Below are positions 1 through 10,460 of a DNA stretch of 64,000 nt, piece after piece. Both the position numbers and the translations under genes were made by a program. Below the pieces are notes generated by a model. The model was not told where the DNA came from. It saw only the letters and a list, made by a program, of their open reading frames with translations, and searched no databases. The DNA lies in contig CM018048.1 in NCBI GenBank assembly GCA_008638375.1, forward strand, positions 5,240,089 to 5,304,088. Reading direction: 5' to 3'. Source of the DNA: Nyssa sinensis. Lineage: Eukaryota; Streptophyta; Magnoliopsida; Cornales; Nyssaceae. The stretch's first letter is position 1. Each line of letters opens with the position of its first letter.

Positions 1-923
1 GTCTACATGTTACAATGCATTTTGCATTGATCTTTTATTACTATGTCAAGAGATAGTACGATTACATGGAATTCCCTTATCCATTGTCTTAAAGGGGGAC
101 CCACGTTTCACTTGCCGGTTCTGGCGGGGCCTCTAGACAGCCTTAGGGACTCAATTAAGTTAGTACTACCTTTCAATCCCCAGACTGATGGTCAGTCAGG
201 GCGTACCATTCAGATCCTAGAGAGCATGCTTAGATACTGCATTATGGACTTTAGAGGTAGCTGGGAGGATCACCTTGCTTTGGTAGAGCTTGCCTACGAC
301 CGTAGCTAGCAGTCCAGTATTGAAATGGCACCACTTGAAGCGTTGTACTATAGGCCGTGTCGTTCACCGGTGTGTTGGACTGGGGTAGAGGAGATGGTTG
401 TTTTGGGACTCGACTTAGTCCGTGAGACCATAGACAAGATACAAGTAATTAGGCAGCGCTTGTTGACAGCCCAGAGTCACCAGAGGAGTTATGTCATTCG
501 AGGTTGGGGGCCATGTGTTCCTCAAGATATTTCCCCGACGAGGTTTGAGGAGATTTGGGCGCAGTGGGAAGTTGTCGCCACGATTTGTAGACCCTTTGAG
601 ATTCTTGGGAGAGTTGGTGAGGTGGCTTATAAGCTAGCCTTACCACCACAGCTATCAGGGGTTCACGACGTTTTCCATGTATCGATGCTGAGGAAGTACC
701 ATCCCGACCCCCCCCCCATGTATTAGATTGGGTAGGTCTTCAGCTAGAGGGCGACGTTACCTATGATCAGAGAACTGTAGAGATATTAGACTCGAGGGAC
801 CAGGTTTTGCGAGGCAGGACCGTCCCTTTGGTCAAGGTTCGTTGGAACCACCCTGGAGTTGAGGAGGCTACTTGGGAGCGTGAGGCCGAGGTCCGTGCTA
901 GATACCCCGAGTTATTTGATTAG
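1..923 (+). pseudogene. Chromovirus pol 3' end: integrase C-terminal half and chromodomain (broken)
   Basis: This is the C-terminal part of a gypsy polyprotein, which would integrate the cDNA and steer it to chromatin. The integrase core end is recognisable (FNPQTDGQSGRTIQI), with the acidic position of the DDE triad expected just after DGQS; this copy reads GRT where functional relatives read ERT. Next come a GPF/Y-like stretch ([19 protein letters not shown]) and [13 protein letters not shown] stop follows LAYDRS at 307-309. At a C homopolymer (about 709-717) the frame slips, and in the next frame a chromodomain continues (TVPLVKVRWN, then EEATWEREAEVRARYPELFD) to a stop at 921-923. Stops and frameshift make it non-functional. 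Confidence 0.88.
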
Positions 924-989
924 TGATGTATTTTCTTTTGTTTTAGTTATTTTAAATTTCGGGACGAAATTTCTGTAAGGAGGGAAGGA

Positions 990-1059
990 TGTAACAACCT
1001 GAAAATTTTTTTTTAATAAATAAAATTTTCAAGTTGTTATTATTATTGTTTTTATTAAT

Positions 1060-1091
<32 letters not shown>

Positions 1092-1260
1092 GATGGGTGT
1101 ATGTATATATGTGTATATATATATATACAAAAAAAAAATTTAAATTTAATTGTGTGTGCATGTGTTGAGTGTGTAACACTCAACAAGGGATGGAGTAGCT
1201 GGCAGTGTGTTGGTGGTGTGTGTAAGAAGGTTACCAGAGGGTGCAGTAAGGTTGGTCTTG

Positions 1261-1291
<31 letters not shown>

Positions 1292-3902
1292 GAAAGAGAG
1301 AGAGAGGGTGACTTTGTGTACATAATGGTGGGTCTCGGGTGAGAAGAAAAGAAAGGGAAAGAAAAGAAAACTGAGAAGACCATAGAGAGACCTTGGATTG
1401 AAGCAGAGAAGAGAAGGAGGAAGCTGCCCAGAGAAAAATCAGAAAACTTGGTGAGTTCACCCACTTCTGGTTTTAAATTTTTAGAAACGTGATGATAAAT
1501 TTTAATTATGAGGTTTTGTTAAGCACGAAATATAGAACACATTACGAAAAGAATGAACTGAAATGGTTCAAAAATGAGGGAGAAAATCCAAGTTACAGGT
1601 CTCGGCCATGGAGGTTGGACCTTGTTATTTTATGTGTAGAACTCTATTCAAACGGTCCTAAAATAACCCTATGAAGTGCAGAAAAAGAATAGAAAAAGAA
1701 AGAGGGAAAAACAATAGGAAAATGGGCATGAAATTAGGAAAAATCAGCTCGCCGGAAAACCGGCCGGAGCTACTAAACCCTCTATTTCGTGAAGGTTGAA
1801 GAGGCTTTGAGGGAAATGAAGGGTAGGGAAGGAATCTAGGGGAAGAATGGAAGAAAATGGCATTTTAAAAACCTTGAAAACTTGCCGGAATCCGGTCGCC
1901 GGCGCCGGAGAAGGCGCCGGAACCCTACTGGTTCACCGCCGGAAAGTCGGGGACGAAGGGGGGCTGATCCGGGCTTGGGTCGGGTCGGTTCGGGTCGGGT
2001 TGGGCTTGGGCCGGCCCGCCCCTGCCACGTGTCGCTTCCCTGTTTTAAATTAAAAACCCAAATGGGTCTGTTTGGTTGCATGTTTAATAAATTGAAATTG
2101 AAAACTAAATTGGAGACAGGGATATCCTATCCCAGTTTTAACCCTATCCCTTGTTTGGTTATCCGAATTTGGAATAAGGGTTTTCAAAATTTCAATTCTG
2201 CCCCTGAACTTTTGATAATTGAAAATTAACCCAAAACTTACGGAAATTATAAATTGACCCCCCAACTATTAATAATTCAGATTTGACCCTCCTTAATAAA
2301 ATATTAATAAAATATTAAATTAATTTAATTAATTAAATTATTTAAATTAATTAAATTATTTAAATTTTCTAAAAATCATCCGGAGTCCAAATGGGACAAG
2401 TCATTAGTGTATTTTGACTATCTCGGCCATTCTGAGGCCAATGGTGAGGTCCGTTTTACGAGACGGGGTCTCGAAAAATAAAAGACCCGTAGTAACATAT
2501 AAAATTACCAAAATGCCCCTAAATTGGAATACAGTCAAGCGAACTCCGAATTTAGTGAACAAATAGTGAAACTTTATTATCTCGAGCATTCCGGACTCAA
2601 CCGTGGAGTCCGATTTGTGAAAAGAGGTCACGAAATGTAAGGACCCGTGTAAAGTACAAAATGACTGTTTTGCCCTTTTAAACCCAGGTGTCCTAATTGA
2701 ATTCTACAAAAGCCTAAACTTATTTTCTTCGATGTTCCGGACTCGATGGTAGAGTCTAATTTAGCAAAATAGAAACTTATGAATTAAAGACATAAAATTT
2801 GATGAATAGCATAATTCAAATAACAATGAACTGAATCACCTGTTATGATTTTAGGGACACGAGGGGGCAAGGAAAAGGTGATCTGACCTTCGGTATTCTC
2901 ACTGTGATTCTACCATACTGCGAGTGCCCCTTCTTGAGTTGAGATCGATTATCAGGTACGATATATTGTGCTAAGTAAGAAATATAATTGAGATTAGGAA
3001 TACTTGCTTTGCTGCCTTGATTGTTCACATGTTTGCTTGAGTGTTTACATGCTTATGTGCTACATGCTATCTTGTTAATGTGGATGATGATTATGTGTAT
3101 ATCGCATGTGTTAGTGTAGTGTGTGAATCATATGCTTGGAAGAACTGTTGATATTGTGAATTGTGTACTTGAAGGCATGCTTTATGTATGAATGAGATGC
3201 ATCATTGAGATTGCATTGTGACATGATGAGATCAGAGCATATTGGCATAGTGTAATTCCTTGGACATGGTGTGGGTAAGCACTTGGTGCTTTGCATTATG
3301 AGGGTGCAGATCCTGTGGTGAAAAACCCAAAATCGGCCAATAGGTACTTGCCTGCCTGACGGATTCCGGACCGTGAAGCGAGACATACGCGGCGATACTC
3401 ATGCCAGCGGAGAATGACCGTATCATGAGACATGGGTGGCATAGAGTTGCATGGGTGTGTCACGCATACAGTTCATATACTGCATATTGTTTATATGCTG
3501 CCATCATGATATCGAATGCCATATAGAAATAACTGTACACTTGCACATGCCACGACCTTAGTTTTGTTTCTTGCATTAGCATTATATTGTACCAGCATGT
3601 TGAGCTGACCCCTTTATTGGGGCAAACATTTCAGATGATGTCCCAGCTGTACGAGAAGAGGAGATGATCTGATTAGGGACTATGTTAGGCCCAAGGGGCG
3701 CTTTTGATATTGTGTAAGGGCATAAGCCCGAGACTGTATTTTATTTTGTGTGTTGTGAATAGATGGACTAGACCTTCTGTGTGTATCAGAATAGTATGTA
3801 GAATGTATGTGATTGTCATTAATTATCTTTTATTCCTTTATTATCTTATTTCTTTTGTCTCGTTACTCGCGCCTCGGGTTCGCTGGAATTCGGGGCGTGA
3901 CA
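990..3902 (+). repeat. 3' LTR of the chromovirus (2,913 bp)
   Basis: It begins TGTAAC immediately after the purine tract AAGGAGGGAAGGA (977-989) and ends GTGACA. Inside are a (GA)n tract near 1260-1300, a GC-rich Gly/Pro-like stretch near 1890-2010, an A+T block at 2290-2370 and repeated phrases about a 'cattccggactcaa' core (about 2590 and 2735). The same ordered landmarks recur in the solo LTRs at 15087-18970 and 19497-24836, so all three belong to one LTR superfamily. No host gene is visible within it. Confidence 0.85.
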
Positions 3903-5713
3903 ATCAGTATGGAATGTCCTACCGAAATCGATGAACCTTTGAGCCCGCGAGGTGAAGATAGCATGGCTGTGCCAGTCCAAGAACCACTTAAAATATCGGT
4001 GGGTATGGAGGAAGAAGAGCATTATTTACAGATTGATGCCGATCTATCTCCACCAGAACAGAAAGTGATAATAGAATTCCTGAAAACTCATTTATCAGTC
4101 TTTGCATGGGAAACTAAAGACATGGAAGGTATCGATCCATCCTGTATTTGCCATAAGCTGACAACAGATCCTAACTGTCACCCCGTAAGGCAAAAGAGAC
4201 GAACATTCGCTCCAGAGAGACATAAGATAATCAACGATGAAGTGCAGAGGTTGCTAACTGCGAAGTTAATCAGAGAGGTTTTTTACCCAGAATGAGCTCC
4301 ATTGTCAATTTCTGTATTCATAAGATAGAGAGAAGACAGAACACAAGAGCCGATGCCATAGCGAATATGGCCTCTCACCTCAGTATCGAAGGAGATTCAG
4401 AATTGTCTATCTCCTCCCGAGATCACCCCAGTATTGACAAGGTTCAAGTTATTTACATATCGGAACATTGTCAGGACTGGAGAGCTCCTATCTTCCGATA
4501 CTTGAAAGATGGGCAACTTCCAATCGACAGGAATCAAGCTCGGAAACTGCGGATCAAATCTGCTCGATACCTAATCTTAAATGATCAACTCTACTGAAGG
4601 TCGTACACCCAGCCCCTACTGAGGTGCCTGTCTCCAGAAGAGTCCGAGTATGTGCTAGCCAAGATCCATGAGGGAATATGTGGCAATCATAATGGGGGCA
4701 GGACCATCTCACATCGAGCTTTAACCCATGGTTATTATTGGCCTGGAATGCTAAATCAAGCCAGAGAATATGTGAAGAAATGTGACAAATGTCAGCATTT
4801 CGCTTCCTATCAACATCTACCACAACAGGAACTTACACCCATTGCGAGTCCCTGGCCTTTTGCCTAATGGGGAATGGATATCGTGGGACCTTTGCCAAAA
4901 GCCCCTCAAAACAAGAAATATTTGTTGATCGCTATTGATTATTTCTCTAAATGGGCTGAAGCGGAACCCTTGACTCACATTACAGAGGTAGATGTCAAAA
5001 ATTTTACATGGAAAAATATTGTCTGTAGGTTTGGAGTACCACGAATTATCATTTCAGACAACGGCACCGAGTTTACTGGGAAAATATTCAGAAAGTTCTA
5101 TGATGATCTCCAGATTAGTCACCATTTTTCCTCACCAGGACATCTGCAGGCGAATGGGCAGGCCGAGGTGACTAATCGAACAATATTAAATGGCATTAGA
5201 AAGAGATTAGAACGAGCAAAAGGAAAATGGGTAGAAGAGCTCCTCGGTGTACTTTGGGCCTACCGAACAACAAGGCGAATTGCCACCCAGGAAACTCCAT
5301 TCTCACTTACATATGGTTCCGAGGCGGTCATTCCTGTAGAGATCGGTATGCCCACATTGAGAACGGAAGCCTACAACCAGGAAGCTAATCATCTTCAGCT
5401 AACCGAAAACCTTGATTTACTAGAAGGAAAAAGAGAACATGCCGCAATCAGAATGGAAGAATGCCGTCGGAGGATGGCCAAAGGTTTTAATCAGAAGGTA
5501 AAAGTTCAGACATTCCAGTTAAGTGATTTAGTTCTACGAAGGATCTTCCCTAATACCAAGGAACCTACAATGGGAAAGCTATCCCCAAACTGGGAGGGAC
5601 CATACAAGGTAGTAAAAATGATTAGGCCAACGACTTTTTGGTTGGAAGATATGAAGGGAAAACCGATTCCTAGACCTTGGAATCTTGAGCACTTGAGAAA
5701 ATACTTTCAATAA
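3903..5713 (+). pseudogene. TAT-type pol with internal deletion and stops
   Basis: The first part reads into the start of reverse transcriptase (KRRTFAPERHKIINDEV, then REVFYPE). At about 4290-4300 it jumps out of frame to the end of RNase H (IERRQNTRADAIANMAS). The whole RT catalytic core and most of RNase H are missing. Integrase follows: an H2C2 zinc site (HEG...NHNGG, then CDKCQ) and the core with D in IAIDYFSKW, D in IISDNGTEF and E in QANGQAEVTN. It ends at 5713 with a GPF/Y-like segment (NWEGPYKVV). Two in-frame stops, TGA at 4595-4597 and TAA at 4865-4867, both sit where C-to-T changes of CGA and CAA codons would explain them. Confidence 0.9.
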
Positions 5714-5741
5714 AAGAATCCTATCTTTCAAGTAATATATC

Positions 5742-6200
5742 TTGTCAACACAGGTGTCTACCGATTTGATCTACCTCAATGGCCCCTACAAGCATGAATG
5801 CTGTAGGAATGGCCCCAAGTCGATGCTCAGGTCTGCTAACCTGATCCATCTTAATGGCCCCTACGAGCGTGAATGTTGTAGGAATGGCCCCAAGTCGATG
5901 CTCAGGTCTACTAACCTGATCCATCTCAATGGCCCCTATAAGCACAAGTGCTGTAGGTACGGCTCTAAGCTTAAATACAGGTCTACAGACCTGGTGCAAA
6001 TTCATAAGGCCCCTACAAGCACAAGTGCTGTAGGTACGGCTCCAAGCTTAAATACAGGTCTACAGACCTGGTGCAAATTCATAAAGCCCCTACTAGCACA
6101 AGTGCTGTAGGTACGGCTCCAAGCTTAGATACAGGTCTACAGACCTAGTGCAAATTTATAAAGCCCCTACTAGCACAACTATTATAGGTATGGCCCTAAA
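5742..6200 (+). repeat. Six tandem 75-77 bp units, each with two hairpins
   Basis: Unit cores start at 5785, 5860, 5935, 6012, 6089 and 6166. Each core is a 23-nt imperfect inverted repeat of the form CCTAC-N-AGCAC-AA-GTGCTGTAGG with a bulged base. In the first five units a second hairpin follows, best as CAGGTC-TACA-GACCTG. Arm changes between units often keep pairing (GCAC/GTGC in most, GCAT/ATGC in unit 1, G-T wobbles in units 2 and 3). Unit 6 is decayed. Tandem repeats between pol and the 3' LTR are known in TAT elements; the hairpin content is read directly here. Confidence 0.9.
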
Positions 6201-6574
6201 CAGGCCTACTGACCTGATTCATCTCAAAAGATTCGTATAGGCCAAGACGTGAACTAAGTTATAACTCATTGGAAACGGCCTATCAGAGTGGCGAAACCAG
6301 GTTAGGTTTAAATACTTATTAGAAAGACATTTGTATATCTTTGTTTATGCTCTTTTGATTCATGCCTACAAATCTGAAACTTTACAATAAACAATCATAT
6401 TCTGTTAATTGATTAGTTGTTAAAACATACTGCATGTCGGCATAGGCAACAAAGGCATACATAAACTAAAAAAGATTTCCAAAACATTAAACATTTGATT
6501 CCCATTTTTTCAAGTCCTTCACAAACTGACAAATACCAACAAGTAATTCCAAAAAAAAAAAACTTAATCTTTTT

Positions 6575-8647
6575 CTACTTTCTTGGAGGCACCGAAGATA
6601 AAGGAACTACGCCTTCCATAACTTCATCTTCAGTTGGTAAACCTGGCGAAGTCGGTGGGGCTTCATCTGCCTCCACTTCATCCAGTCTGGAGGTATCCAG
6701 ATCTGGATACAAACGTTGGATCCGTTGTAAGCATAGACGATAACCGAAATCTGAAAGCTCTTTGCCCATCGACTTCAAGATATCCATCATGCCTGTTTTG
6801 GTGGCTTCCTTCGTGGCCACCCTGACTTTTTCCATCTTCTCCTTCTCGGATGCCTCTACTTCCTTTAATTTTCCTTGTAATTCACTTAAACTGTTGTTCA
6901 GTTTTGTTCTCTGAATTATCAGGGACTCTGTGCCTTGCTTCACTAGTATGAGCTCTTTATTTAACTCATCACATTTAGCTTCAGAAGCTTTAAACTTTGT
7001 TCGGTAGATCTCAAGCTCGGAGTGGGCAGTCTTCAACAACGTTTGGGCAGTTTTTATATCCAACTGAGCAGTCGAGAGCACCGCTTTGGTGGCCTTCAGC
7101 TCTAATTGAGTTGTCGTTAGCTCGAAACGAGCTATCTTCAGTTCTTCTTTAAGACCACCGACCTGTTGGAGTTGATCATCACGATCTATCAGGATACCCG
7201 CTGCTCGAAGACCCTTCACACATCAGAAAAAAACAATTAAAACTAAGATACAAGGGGTACAAAAGAAAAAACAAAGGTAAAGGTACTTACCCTAGTATAA
7301 CCCAACATCAGATCACCTAAAATCCGCCTTGAGCTTTGGGCAAGAAACCCAGGAGGAAGCGCTGCCTTCAACGCCAACTTCATGGCCTCTGTCCCCGAAG
7401 AAGCCTCAGATGGATGCATTGGAACCACATTGGTTCCCTCTGGCCTGTCCGGCTGCTGTGAGGGGGCCTGGTTGCTTTGCTCTACCGTCTCGGGATGCTG
7501 AGGAACCTCGGTAGTGTCTGGACCCTCCTCAGTCCATAAAGGATCCGTCGTTGTCCTGACGTCGGTATCCATATCTTCATTATGTGTGGGAACCTCATCA
7601 TGACTTGAAGCAGAAGGACGGGAGGCTTCCCTATTGGCTCGAGATATGACTCTCCTCTTCTTTTTGGCCGGTGGAGCTACCGGGGCAGTAGAAGGACCCC
7701 CAGCCTTCTTCTTGCTCGGAGGAGGGGCGCAAGCGGAAAGGATGTTCTTCTTGATGGCAGCAGTCTCCTCTTTCGTTAAACCTGCCTCCATCAGGTTCCG
7801 AGATGAAAGAATAAGATAGTGTGGTTGAAGAACAGGTCTCAACAACAACCGATATCGCTCTTTGATTTCGGGAGTGAACTCAGCTTTTTTCCACTTTTTT
7901 CTATCTGCAAAACCACATGCAACAGCTCATTAGTACACTCCGTTAAAAAGTAGGAAAAGACTTACAAATCTTAACCTCTGAATACTCACCCCTTGGGCCG
8001 GACTGCCGAGGAAAGAGACTCATTTGGCCTTCATAATCTGCTCTCTCCCAACCTCCTTCAACGAAGAAGTACCATTTCTTCCACGTTTTGTTGGAAGAGG
8101 GTACCGATGTCAGAGGTCTAAACCTCTGATCAAAACAGGTATAATACAATTCCTCCGAACTCAGATGCTTCATTTCCATCTGACTACGAATAAGGTCCAG
8201 ATCTACATGGACCTCATTCAAGTGACCTAACACGATAAAGGCTAGGAGCTGCCTCCAACTATTTACATTAAGTTCGGCTGGACATATATTATACCATATG
8301 AAAAATTCTATAAGGAGGGGGTGAAAAGGAAAACGGACACCCATTTCGAACCATTCTAGATAAGCGCAGATCTCCCCTCTTTTTATATCAGAGGGGCGAT
8401 CCGAAGGTTTTGGGACCCTATAGTTTACATTTTTCAGAAATTTAAATTGTTTCATAATATTTTTTAACATTCCCTTCGTCATGGCGCTCGCTCCCTCTTC
8501 TCTAGTGGATACACCAACCTCTTCATCGCTAGACTCTAAGATATCGACAGAAGAGGGAGAAGAAGAAGCAGTAAAAACTGGAACAGGACCATCTTTACCG
8601 ATGGTCTCAGGTTCAACTCTAAATTCCTTTATGTTTGGGTCAGACAT
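6575..8647 (-). CDS. Antisense ORF of the TAT element (gypsy-associated 'Transposase_28'-like protein), three exons
   Basis: The inferred exons are complement(7990-8647), (7291-7904) and (6575-7213). Both introns have GT-AG ends (GTGAGT and GTAAGT donors), and the total is 1,911 nt, exactly 637 codons with the stop. Exon 1 encodes an acidic N-terminus and a globular domain (PFHPLLIEFFIWYNICPAEL, then NSWRQLLAFIVL) like the plant 'putative gypsy type transposon' family (PF04195-like). Exon 2 continues into KKWKKAEFTPEIKERYR and a basic patch (PAKKKRRVISR) that could be a nuclear signal. Exon 3 is a long coiled coil (LKEELKIARFELTTTQLELK) with an acidic tail. It lies opposite to pol. Function is unknown. 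The ORF is free of stops although pol is ruined. Confidence 0.8.
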
Positions 8648-9144
8648 GACCGGAGAACAGGAATGAAGAAAGGAAGATAGAATCGAGAAGAATAAAATAA
8701 AAATAAAAAGGAGAGAAGAAGAACAGAAATTACCCGATAAGGAAGAACAAAGCTTTTCTAGAACGAAGGGAAGCTCAGGTTTACCGAAAAGTGCACTAGC
8801 CTCTTAAAAAGTCCCCTCAAACTGTTTTTAGATTATTTGAAAAAATGCAAACGGATTCAAAACGAATTATCCCCACTATTTATAAAAGGCTTTGTCATTA
8901 ATTATTTCACACGAAACGGTACAAACATCCGTTCAAATCTCGAAGTAAATCCATTCAAAGCGACGGCTGTGTTATTAATTACCCCAATTTCCAAAACCAC
9001 AAACACGCGTGGTAATTATACCATGACGGCTGTAAACCCTCGAAAAATGAATTAAACGGCTGTATATGTCATCCCATAATACCCTAAAACGCAAACCAAA
9101 GTTCCGTACATATGTACAGAACTAAGGCTTCAGGGGGGAGTAAC

Positions 9145-9704
9145 TGATACGTCATAAAACGTTCTACCTAACCAAAGGGCCAAACACACATCCAAAAATC
9201 GAAGACAATAAGGGTCTACCGATGTCAACCTCGGTATACCGACCTCGGAATGATAGAGCCACTAGCGACAAAGAGAAATGACGTAAGTCTTATGATTACA
9301 CTGCTATAACCTGACAGGCGGTAAGTCCTAGCCCTGCAGGCGGTAAGCCCTAATCCTGCAAAAAGGAGATACAAATTTTAGACCACTTATACAGGTACAC
9401 GTGTAAAGGGAGCCGAGAATTTGATAGTCAAGGTAAGCTGACATCCACCGCTTGTCAGACCATTTAATGCTCCACCATCTTATAAATACCACAAAAGAAA
9501 TACATAGAGGGGCATCTGCATCTTAACAAAAAAAAGGATATTGTCACTTCTTTATTACATCAAGTGATATTTTTTACTTCAGCTGATTTAACCATCGGAG
9601 TGGCTACCCACCGGAGCCCTTCCCGGTGGCTTTCTGACTCTATTTCATCACAAGTTTATTCACAGCGACGGTCAAGTCCTCTACGAGCCAAAAACTGCAG
9701 CATC
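9145..9704 (+). repeat. 3' LTR of the TAT element
   Basis: It starts TGATACGTCA right after the purine tract at 9131-9140. A likely end is GCAGCATCA at 9696-9704; the exact end could be up to about 13 bases further right, since CA also occurs at 9714 and 9717-9718. A TATA-like sequence (CTTATAAATACC, about 9479-9490) lies on the sense strand, as expected for a plant LTR promoter. The mate LTR is outside the window, so the boundary and target duplication cannot be confirmed. Confidence 0.75.
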
Positions 9705-10460
9705 AGTATCTATCATCACAAATGATACTAAAAAATGTAACTCTATATGCCATGCAAAATAAAATAGAGCCTTTCATTCAATCCAAGCACATCTAATATT
9801 CGTCTTGTACTTGTCTGTCTTCTGGTTGCTTGAAAAAGAGAACATGATAGGTGTTCTACCACATTAGATATATATTATATCAACTCTTGCCTAATTTTTT
9901 ATGCTTTCTATTACATAGAAGCACTGTAATATACTCCAAAAGATAGAACAAAAATATGACAGAACATTACTTGACAGCATAACAATTATTCATAAAGAGA
10001 ATCCATATGATACTTCACTCAAGCTACAAGGGAAGCTCATAACTGAGAAACATGAGTAGAATCAACATATATCACAAATTACTGCCATTATGGACCTGAA
10101 AATGATGCATCTCTACAAAAAAAGATACAAGATACATATTAACACTCATGACCCTTTTTCAAAATTTCACTTTTTGTTAAGAGTAATTGTGTCTTCTGCC
10201 CCATGAATAGACCAGGCATGATAAGCAAATGGCGGAAAAAAAATATTAAGATACGAGAACTTAAGTTTGAGAATAGTATTGAAGAAATCCACTTCAACAA
10301 GATTGGCAAGAATAAGCATTATACAATATTATCTTCTAAATAAACTTCAAAATGGTGTGATGTTTGTAGAAATTACGAATCTCGCTCCTCAATAGCTGGA
10401 ATATCACTTTACCCCAAATAGCTGGACTATCACTTGTTTAGACCAGTTCCTTGTGACGAA
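9705..10460. other. Intergenic, downstream of the F-box gene
   Basis: A+T-rich unique-looking sequence with no supported gene. At 10200-10235 the minus strand contains a short stretch (YHAWSIHG when read) similar to the last codons of the F-box gene (WYMPGLL), possibly a remnant of a duplicated gene end. Confidence 0.5.

Larger units (their letters stand above)
1..3902 (+). mobile_element. Ty3/gypsy chromovirus (Tekay/Del-like), 3' portion
   Basis: The 3' end of an LTR retrotransposon enters from the left edge: end of integrase, chromodomain, a purine-rich tract, then one long LTR starting TGTAACAACC and ending GGGGCGTGACA. The order integrase-chromodomain-PPT-LTR defines chromoviruses, and the multi-kilobase LTR fits the Tekay/Del clade. 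The sequence right after the LTR (ATCAG at 3903-3907) runs straight into another element's pol, so this copy inserted inside that element. The 5' LTR, gag and most of pol lie outside the window, so the target duplication cannot be checked here. Confidence 0.9.
3903..9704 (+). mobile_element. TAT-lineage Ty3/gypsy retrotransposon, 3' part, host of the chromovirus insertion
   Basis: Order of parts: a deleted pol (RT start fused to RNase H end, then integrase), a block of 75-77 bp tandem repeats, an antisense gene, a purine tract (CAGGGGGGAG, 9131-9140) and a 3' LTR. Extra antisense ORFs between pol and the 3' LTR are a known trait of the TAT/Ogre lineage. The element starts abruptly at the chromovirus LTR end, so its 5' half must lie left of the window, beyond the nested chromovirus. 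Confidence 0.85.

Noticed and set aside
1101..1464. Overlapping open frames across the (GA)n tract of the chromovirus LTR
   Set aside because: They translate microsatellite (Arg-Glu and Leu-Ser repeats) inside a non-coding LTR on both strands.
5742..6200. CRISPR-like array
   Set aside because: Repeat units are contiguous tandem repeats in a plant retrotransposon; no unique equal-length spacers or cas genes.
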